This document shows positions 59,240-64,000 of a stretch of DNA of 64,000 nt, piece by piece. This DNA comes from Nocardioides sp. YR527. GTDB taxonomy: Bacteria > Actinomycetota > Actinomycetes > Propionibacteriales > Nocardioidaceae. The DNA lies in assembly GCF_900101045.1 (NCBI RefSeq), contig NZ_FNFN01000009.1, positions 124,001 through 188,000 on the forward strand, read 5' to 3'. A program made the translations under genes and the position numbers. The stretch's first letter is position 1; the number at the start of each line of letters is the position of its first letter. The notes below the pieces were generated by a model. It saw only the letters and a program-made list of their open reading frames with translations, did not search any database and was not told where the DNA came from.

Positions 59240-59695
59240 ATGAAGACCTACGGCAACAAGGCAAGCACCACGATGACCGTCGCCCGCTGGCACGAGGCGG
59301 CCTACGTCGACATCGACGGCGAAGGCACCAAGATGGGCGAGGACGTCTACATCCCGCACCGCGGCCTGACCACCGCCGAGACCGACTACACCTACGCCGG
59401 TGAGATCCAGGGCACGGGGGTCGCGCGGATGATCGGGGCCTACGGCAACCCGGCCGGCGGCGCGGTCTTCGAGGCGTACGAGCAGTTCACCGGCTCCATC
59501 GCCGGCCAGGAGGGCTCGTGCGTGTGGCGGATCAGCGGGACCTACGCCGACGCCACCGTCCGCTCCCGCCTCACCGTCGTCCCCGGCCTCGGTACCGGCG
59601 GCCTCGAAGGTCTCGTCGGCGAGGCCGACATGGTCCTCTCCGAGGAGGGCGGCGGAGAGGCGTACGGCTTCGTCCTCTCCTACGACTGGAGCTGA
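59240..59695 (+). CDS. DUF3224 protein
   Basis: 151 residues. KASTTMTVARWHEAAYVDID, GVARMIGAYGNPAGGAVFEA and YEQFTGSIAGQEGSCVWRIS are the blocks of this small lipocalin-like family; GSCVWRISGTY and GLEGLVGEADMVL close the barrel. Often controlled by adjacent regulators in actinobacteria. Function unknown. Its end overlaps the converging HxlR gene by 16 bases. Confidence 0.87.
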   Translation: MKTYGNKASTTMTVARWHEAAYVDIDGEGTKMGEDVYIPHRGLTTAETDYTYAGEIQGTGVARMIGAYGNPAGGAVFEAYEQFTGSIAGQEGSCVWRISGTYADATVRSRLTVVPGLGTGGLEGLVGEADMVLSEEGGGEAYGFVLSYDWS

Positions 59696-60363
59696 GGGCG
59701 CGGGACGCTGGCGGCGGTGGACTGGCCGAGCCAGGCTGGGAGGTCGCGGCGTACGTCCTCGGCGGCGGCGATGCTGACCATCTCGGCGCGCAGCGCCATC
59801 GGCCAGGCGAGGTCGCCGCGCCAGATCTCGGTGAGCGTACGCAGGCTGCCGGTGAGCCGGGCGTCGATGTCGAAACCGGGGTCGAAGTCGCAGACCTCGG
59901 CCTGGTCGGCCGAGACCACGAGCCACCAGCGGGCGACCTTCGGCTCGACATCGGTGAGGCGGAACTCGACCACGGTGCGCTGCCGCGGCCACACCTCTAT
60001 CGAGATGGTGCGGCGCATGTCCCAGAAGAGCAGGTGGGGGTCGAGGTCGGCCTGGCCGAGCTCGCCGACCCAGCGGATGCCCCAATGGTGGAGCGCGGTG
60101 ACGACCGTCGCGAGCTCCTGACCGCTGACGGTGAGGTGGTAGGACGAACGCTGCCCTTCGCCGCGCCGCTCGATGATGCCGGCGCGCTCCAGCGTGCGCA
60201 GCCGCTTGGAGAGCAGAGCCGGCGACATCTTCGGCACGCCCCGGCGGAGCTCGTTGAAGTGGGTGCTGCCGAGCAGCAGCTCGCGAACGACGAGCAGCGT
60301 CCACCGCTCGTCGAGCACCTCCATGGCCTTCGCCACCGGACAGAACTGGCCGTATCCCGCCAC
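59680..60363 (-). CDS. HxlR-family regulator with extended C-terminal domain
   Basis: 227 residues. The winged helix (about 1-100) has CPVAKAMEVLDERWTLLVVR, HFNELRRGVPKMSPALLSKR and LRTLERAGIIERRGEGQRSS, typical of HxlR. The last 120 residues form a SCP2/alkyl-sulfatase-like sterol-carrier extension (ISIEVWPRQRTVVEFRLTDV), found in some actinobacterial members. It is divergent from the methyltransferase gene and may control it, its own gene, or the LLM operon. Confidence 0.88.
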   Translation of the reverse strand: MAGYGQFCPVAKAMEVLDERWTLLVVRELLLGSTHFNELRRGVPKMSPALLSKRLRTLERAGIIERRGEGQRSSYHLTVSGQELATVVTALHHWGIRWVGELGQADLDPHLLFWDMRRTISIEVWPRQRTVVEFRLTDVEPKVARWWLVVSADQAEVCDFDPGFDIDARLTGSLRTLTEIWRGDLAWPMALRAEMVSIAAAEDVRRDLPAWLGQSTAASVPRPQLQS

Positions 60364-60541
60364 TGGACCGCCTCCTTCGCAGCCCGAGATCCTGTCATCA
60401 GTAGACCGCTGACGTGGGCGGACGGCAAGTACAGATCCTGAACTTCGATGAGTTCAGATTCGGCACTAGCCGCCCGCGGTGGCACCGAGCGAGGCTGGAA
60501 CCTCCAGATCAAGTCTCGGGTCAACGTCTTTGGAGGAAGAC

Positions 60542-61360
60542 ATGACCGCAACACCAGCTTCACCCGACCTGAAGGCCAAGCACCGCGCGATGTGGGGCCT
60601 GGGGAACTACGCCCGGGTCGCCGACGAGCTCATCCCCGAGCTCGGCCAGGTGCTCGTCGAGGCCTGTGAGATCGGGTCGGGCGACCGCGTGCTCGACATC
60701 GCCGCCGGCACCGGGAACGCCGCCATCCCTGCCGCCCTCGCCGGCGCGGAGGTGACCGCCAGCGACCTGTCGCCCGAGCTGCTCGAGATCGGGCAGGCTC
60801 ACGCAGTCGAGGCGGGAGCCGACTCGCTCACCTGGCGCGTCGCCGATGCCGAGGCGCTGCCGTTCGACGACGCCGCCTTCGACGTCGTGATGTCCTGCGT
60901 CGGCATCATGTTCGCGCCGTTCCACGAGAAGGCCGCTGCCGAGCTCGTCCGGGTCGTCCGGCCGGGCGGTCGGATCGGCCTGGTCAGCTGGACGCCGGAG
61001 GGCTTCATCGGCCAGATGTTCGCCACGATGAAGCCGTTCATGGCACCGCCGCCCGAGGGCGCACAGCCGCCGCCGCGATGGGGCGACGAGACCCATGTAC
61101 GCGGCCTGCTGGGCGACCAGGTGACCTCTGTCCGGGCCGAGAAGCGGATGGTCGACATCGACTCGTTCGAGACCGGCGCGGAGTTCCGTGACTTCTTCAA
61201 GGCCTGCTACGGGCCGACGATCGTCGCCTATCGCGGGATCGCCGACGACGAGACCCGGACCGCCGAGCTCGACGCCGCGCTCGCCGAGCTGGGGGACCGC
61301 TACGTCACGGCCGGGGTGATGAAGTGGGAGTACCTGCTGCTGACCGCGGTGCGTAGCTAG
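60542..61360 (+). CDS. Class I AdoMet-dependent methyltransferase
   Basis: 272 residues. Motif I VLDIAAGTGNAAIPAALAGA is at about residues 49-68, DLSPELLEIGQAHAVEAG follows, and DAEALPFDDAAFDVVMSCVG is the motif II/III region of the UbiE/COQ5-like group. GGAGGAAGA precedes the ATG. Small-molecule O-, N- or C-methylation is likely, substrate unknown. Divergent from HxlR, 178 bases apart. Confidence 0.9.
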   Translation: MTATPASPDLKAKHRAMWGLGNYARVADELIPELGQVLVEACEIGSGDRVLDIAAGTGNAAIPAALAGAEVTASDLSPELLEIGQAHAVEAGADSLTWRVADAEALPFDDAAFDVVMSCVGIMFAPFHEKAAAELVRVVRPGGRIGLVSWTPEGFIGQMFATMKPFMAPPPEGAQPPPRWGDETHVRGLLGDQVTSVRAEKRMVDIDSFETGAEFRDFFKACYGPTIVAYRGIADDETRTAELDAALAELGDRYVTAGVMKWEYLLLTAVRS

Positions 61361-61419
61361 CCCGCTCGGTGCGTGTGGCCTTTCCGATCTCGATCCGGTC
61401 CCGTGGAACAATCCGTCAT

Positions 61420-62526
61420 GTGACTGAGATCGAGATCGGCCGGGCCAAGCGAGCACGACGGGCGTACGCCTTCGACGACGTGGCGATCGTGCCGTCGCGG
61501 CGCACCCGTGACACCACCGAGGTGAGCACCGACTGGCAGATCGACGCCTACCGCTTCGACATCCCGCTGATCGCCGCACCGATGGACTCGGTGATGTCGC
61601 CCTCGACCGCGATCGCGATGGGCAAGCTCGGCGGCCTCGGGGTGCTCAACCTCGAGGGCGTGTGGACCCGGTACGACGACCCGCAGCCGCTGCTCGACGA
61701 GCTGGCCGAGCTGAGCGGGGTCGACGCGACCCGGCGTCTGCAGGAGATCTACGAGGCCCCGATCCGGGCCGAGCTGATCACCGAGCGGCTGCGTGAGGTG
61801 CGCGCCTCCGGCGTCACCGTCGCCGGGGCGCTGTCCCCGCAGCGTACGAAGGAGTTCGCGAAGGCCGTCGTCGACGCCGGCGTCGACCTCTTCGTCATCC
61901 GCGGCACCACCGTCTCGGCCGAGCACGTCTCCTCCCAGGCCGAGCCGCTCAACCTCAAGGAGTTCATCTACGAGCTCGACGTGCCGGTGATCGTGGGCGG
62001 TTGCGCGACCTACCAGGCGGCCTTGCACCTGATGCGCACCGGCGCGGCCGGTGTCCTGGTCGGCTTCGGCGGCGGTGCGGCGCACACGACGCGGACGGTG
62101 CTGGGCGTCGCCGTGCCGATGGCCTCGGCGGTGGCTGATGTGGCTGCTGCTCGTCGTGACTACCTGGACGAGTCGGGCGGCCGCTACGTCCACGTCATCG
62201 CCGATGGCGCCGTCGGCCGCTCCGGCGACATCGCCAAGGCGATCGCCTGCGGTGCCGACGCGGTCATGGTCGGTTCGCCCTTCGCCCGCGCCACCGACGC
62301 CCCCGGCAAGGGATTCCACTGGGGCAACGAGGCCCACCACGCCGACCTGCCCCGCGGCGAGCGCGTCGCCTTCGAGCCTGTCGGCACCTTCGAGGAGGTC
62401 CTCTTCGGTCCCTCTCACGTGGCCAACGGCACCATGAACCTCGTCGGCGCCCTCAAGCGCGCCATGGCCACCACCGGCTACACCGACCTCAAGGAGTTCC
62501 AGCGGATCGAGGTTGTCGTCGGCTAG
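61420..62526 (+). CDS. guaB3: GuaB3-family IMP-dehydrogenase-related protein
   Basis: 368 residues from a GTG. The barrel begins AYAFDDVAIVPSRRTRDTTE and IPLIAAPMDSVMSPSTAIAM. No CBS domains are present, so it is about 130 residues shorter than GuaB. Where GuaB has GPGSICTTR, this protein has VIRGTTVSAEHVS with no Cys, so normal IMP oxidation is unlikely. GGCATYQAALHLMRTGAAGV, FGGGAAHTTRTVLG and ADGAVGRSGDIAKAIACGAD are GuaB3-specific. GuaB3 members are reported as GMP-reductase-like in some bacteria; role here is uncertain. Confidence 0.93.
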   Translation: MTEIEIGRAKRARRAYAFDDVAIVPSRRTRDTTEVSTDWQIDAYRFDIPLIAAPMDSVMSPSTAIAMGKLGGLGVLNLEGVWTRYDDPQPLLDELAELSGVDATRRLQEIYEAPIRAELITERLREVRASGVTVAGALSPQRTKEFAKAVVDAGVDLFVIRGTTVSAEHVSSQAEPLNLKEFIYELDVPVIVGGCATYQAALHLMRTGAAGVLVGFGGGAAHTTRTVLGVAVPMASAVADVAAARRDYLDESGGRYVHVIADGAVGRSGDIAKAIACGADAVMVGSPFARATDAPGKGFHWGNEAHHADLPRGERVAFEPVGTFEEVLFGPSHVANGTMNLVGALKRAMATTGYTDLKEFQRIEVVVG

Positions 62527-62653
62527 CAGGTCCCGAGCGCAGCGAGGGAGCTGCGCCGGCGACAAGGTCGAGCAAGCGCGCCCGGGCAAGCGAAGCGCGC
62601 CCGGCGCGACCGCGCGTCGAGACCTACACGTCGGCTGAGCCGCCGAATCCGCA

Positions 62654-62716
62654 CTTGTGGCGGGCCGAATCTGTAGTTGTGGGCGACGAAACGCGAGTTT
62701 CGTCGCCCACAACTAC
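62654..62716. repeat. Palindromic repeat family R3, copy 2
   Basis: TAGTTGTGGGCGACGAAA (62674-62691) pairs exactly with TTTCGTCGCCCACAACTA (62698-62715). It shares TGGCGGGCCGAATCTG on its left with the opposite strand of copy 1 at 19835-19900, so the two copies are the same element in inverse orientation, 42.8 kb apart. Confidence 0.87.
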
Positions 62717-62744
62717 GTCTGGGGTCACCAGAACTACCCACTCG

Positions 62745-62857
62745 CCGAGGCGTCGCTGCGGTCGGGCGAGAGGTCGCTGCGGTCGGGCGAAGTGTCATAG
62801 CTGTGACGCTTCGCCCGACGTACGTGACGCCTCGGCCGACGGGGCTGACTTCTCGGC
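62745..62857. repeat. Palindromic repeat family R2, copy 3
   Basis: CCGAGGCGTCGCTGCGGTCG and CGCCCGACGTACGTGACGCC flank a loop region with an internal direct repeat (GTCGCTGCGGTCGGGCGA twice). The outer TGACGCCTCGGC and TGACTTCTCGGC match copies at 6469-6560 and 10640-10731. The central part is more diverged than in the other two. Confidence 0.75.
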
Positions 62858-62919
62858 ATTGCGTGGACACCGACCTTCCATGTTCGTGGGCTACCCCGTA
62901 GAGTGACCGCTGTCACCAC

Positions 62920-62935
62920 CTAAGCAAGCGCTTAG
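62920..62935. promoter_or_regulatory. TetR-type operator upstream of the SDR pair
   Basis: CTAAGC-AAGC-GCTTAG is an inverted repeat 22 bases before the first SDR start. AAGCAAGCGCTT sequences are typical operators of TetR-family regulators of lipid and short-chain catabolic genes in actinobacteria. No such regulator is in the window, so it may be encoded beyond the edge. Confidence 0.55.
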
Positions 62936-62956
62936 ATTAGCCGAGCACACGAGGGA

Positions 62957-63718
62957 ATGAGCATGTCGAGGTTCGAGGGACGTACGGCGATCATCACCGG
63001 GGCCAGCCGGGGCATCGGTCTGGGCATCGCCCAGCGGCTGGTGGACGAGGGGGCGAAGGTCGTCATCACGGCGCGCAAGCCCGAGGCGCTCGCGGAGGCG
63101 GTCGAGGGGCTCGGCGGCAAGGAGGTCGCCCTCGGCGTCGCCGGCAAGGCCGACGACCCCGCCCACCAGGAGGAGGTCGTCACGACCGCGATCGAGACGT
63201 TCGGCAGCGCCGACCTGCTGGTCAACAACGCCGGCATCAACCCGAAGGCCGGCGGCCTGATCGACATGGACCGCGAGTCGGCGCGCAAGACCGTCGAGGT
63301 CAACTGCCTCTCGCCGATCGGCTGGACCCAGCAGGTCTGGCGGCAGTGGATGTCCGAGCACGGGGGCGCGGTCGTCAACATCTCCTCGGTGGCCGGCCTG
63401 GCTCCGACCCCGCTGATCGCGACCTACGGCGCGAGCAAGGCGATGCTCAGCTACATCACCCAGGAGCTCTCGGTCGAGCTCGGCCCGAAGGTACGCGTCA
63501 ACGCGATCCTCCCGGCCGTGGTGAAGACCAAGTTCGCCGAGCTCCTCTACGAGGGCCGCGAGGCCGAGGTGTCCGCGGCCTACCCGCTCAAGCGCCTCGG
63601 CACCCCCGAGGACATCGCCGGCGTCGCCTCGTTCCTCCTCTCCGAGGACGCCGGCTGGATGACCGGCCAGCTCGTCACCGTCGACGGCGGCCTCACTCTC
63701 GCCGGCGGACGCGTCTGA
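62957..63718 (+). CDS. Short-chain dehydrogenase/reductase (FabG-like)
   Basis: 253 residues; the second Met (62963) is an equally possible start. TGASRGIGLGIA is the cofactor motif near residue 15, VNNAG near 93, catalytic Ser in VVNISSVAG and YGASKAMLSY as Tyr-x3-Lys. VITARKPEAL suggests NADP use. PLKRLGTPEDIAGVASFLLS and GQLVTVDGGLTLAGG form the C-terminal substrate part. Close to 3-oxoacyl reductases or steroid/alcohol dehydrogenases. Its TGA overlaps the ATG of the next SDR (TGATG). Confidence 0.92.
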   Translation: MSMSRFEGRTAIITGASRGIGLGIAQRLVDEGAKVVITARKPEALAEAVEGLGGKEVALGVAGKADDPAHQEEVVTTAIETFGSADLLVNNAGINPKAGGLIDMDRESARKTVEVNCLSPIGWTQQVWRQWMSEHGGAVVNISSVAGLAPTPLIATYGASKAMLSYITQELSVELGPKVRVNAILPAVVKTKFAELLYEGREAEVSAAYPLKRLGTPEDIAGVASFLLSEDAGWMTGQLVTVDGGLTLAGGRV

Positions 63719-64000
63719 TGCCCATCGCTCCCGACAGCACGGCGGTCGTCACCGGCGCCGCGGGCGGGATCGGCCGCGCGCTGGCCGCCCGCCTGGTAGC
63801 CGAGGGCGTACGTGTCGTGGTCAACGACCTCGATGCCGTACGCCTCGAAGCGACCGCCCAGGAGATCGGCGCCCATCCGGTGGCCGGTGACGCCGCCTCC
63901 GTTCAGGGCGTGGAGGCCCTCGTCGAGGCGGCGAAGGAACACCTCGGCCAGATCGACACGTGGTACGGAAATGCCGGCATCGACCGCGGCATCGGCCTGG
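63718..64000 (+). CDS. Second SDR of the pair, C-terminus outside window
   Basis: At least 94 residues, open to the window end. VVTGAAGGIGRALAARLVAE is the cofactor motif, and VNDLDAVRLEATAQEIG follows with an Asp that suggests NAD. The usual NNAG is replaced by YGNAGIDRG, a Tyr-Gly-Asn-Ala-Gly form. ATG overlaps the previous stop, so the two SDR genes are cotranscribed and probably act in one oxidation pathway. Confidence 0.85.
   Translation, partial: MPIAPDSTAVVTGAAGGIGRALAARLVAEGVRVVVNDLDAVRLEATAQEIGAHPVAGDAASVQGVEALVEAAKEHLGQIDTWYGNAGIDRGIGL

Larger units (their letters stand above)
62527..62956. other. 430-base intergenic region packed with repeats
   Basis: No gene is supported. In order it holds: a decayed REP-like stretch at about 62528-62632 (CGAGCGCAGCGAGGGAGC, GCGTCGAGACCTACACG, resembling family R1); repeat R3 at 62654-62716; repeat R2 at 62745-62857; and a TetR-type operator at 62920-62935 in the promoter of the SDR gene. 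Three families meeting in one gap mark it as a hotspot for such elements. Confidence 0.75.

Overview
The window is one contiguous stretch of a very GC-rich actinobacterial chromosome. The gene order rplM-rpsI-glmM-coaA-glmS-acpS-nnr-alr-tsaE-tsaB-rimI-tsaD-groES-groEL, the guaB/guaB3 pair, the GTG/TTG starts and the 'CGTACG'-rich codon choice point to a Nocardioides-like member of the Nocardioidaceae; the species cannot be fixed from sequence alone. No tRNA, rRNA, CRISPR array, prophage or intact insertion sequence was recognised.

Layout. 1-10.7 kb: an unidentified protein, a large secreted subtilisin-like protease, a NERD-like coiled-coil protein, a Mug-type uracil-DNA glycosylase, a lipoprotein, an orphan Mod-like DNA methyltransferase, a metallo-beta-lactamase-fold hydrolase and a secreted HNH nuclease. 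10.7-21.7 kb: FUSC and ThrE-type membrane proteins, a YbdK-type carboxylate-amine ligase, a DUF402 protein, a Baeyer-Villiger-type monooxygenase/SDR operon with a divergent TetR gene, a SigE-family sigma factor with a membrane protein whose outer part looks like a nitrate/nitrite-sensing (NIT) domain, and ornithine aminotransferase. 22-40 kb: the housekeeping block (ribosomal proteins, amino-sugar and wall precursors, CoA, NAD(P)HX repair, alanine racemase, t6A37 tRNA modification, chaperonin with CIRCE). 40-47.6 kb: lysozyme, DUF305/LVIVD pair, a degenerate ABC permease with a DUF1684 protein, ACT-GNAT protein and guaB. 47.6-56 kb: an amino-acid-type ABC transporter plus a second DUF1684 gene, facing a tightly overlapping operon of four luciferase-like flavin monooxygenases; I infer a scavenging route for an organosulfur or N-substituted amino-acid-like compound. 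56-64 kb: MFS exporter, XRE, AraC and HxlR regulators, DUF3224 protein, methyltransferase, guaB3 and two SDRs.

The most unusual signal is a set of small palindromic repeat families. One (about 110-125 bp, arms GTGTTGGTCTCGACACG) sits between glmM and coaA but has also inserted in frame, in the same reading frame, into two unrelated proteins (the NAD(P)HX repair enzyme and an ABC permease), adding similar 36-40 residue peptides. Other families occur at 6.5/10.6/62.7 kb, 19.8/62.7 kb and 40.0/43.2 kb, and an island at 34.4-34.6 kb carries three copies of an 18-bp inverted repeat around a 12-bp tandem repeat. Other candidates for new biology are the sigma factor/NIT-like pair and the ABC permease paralogue that has lost its EAA loop.
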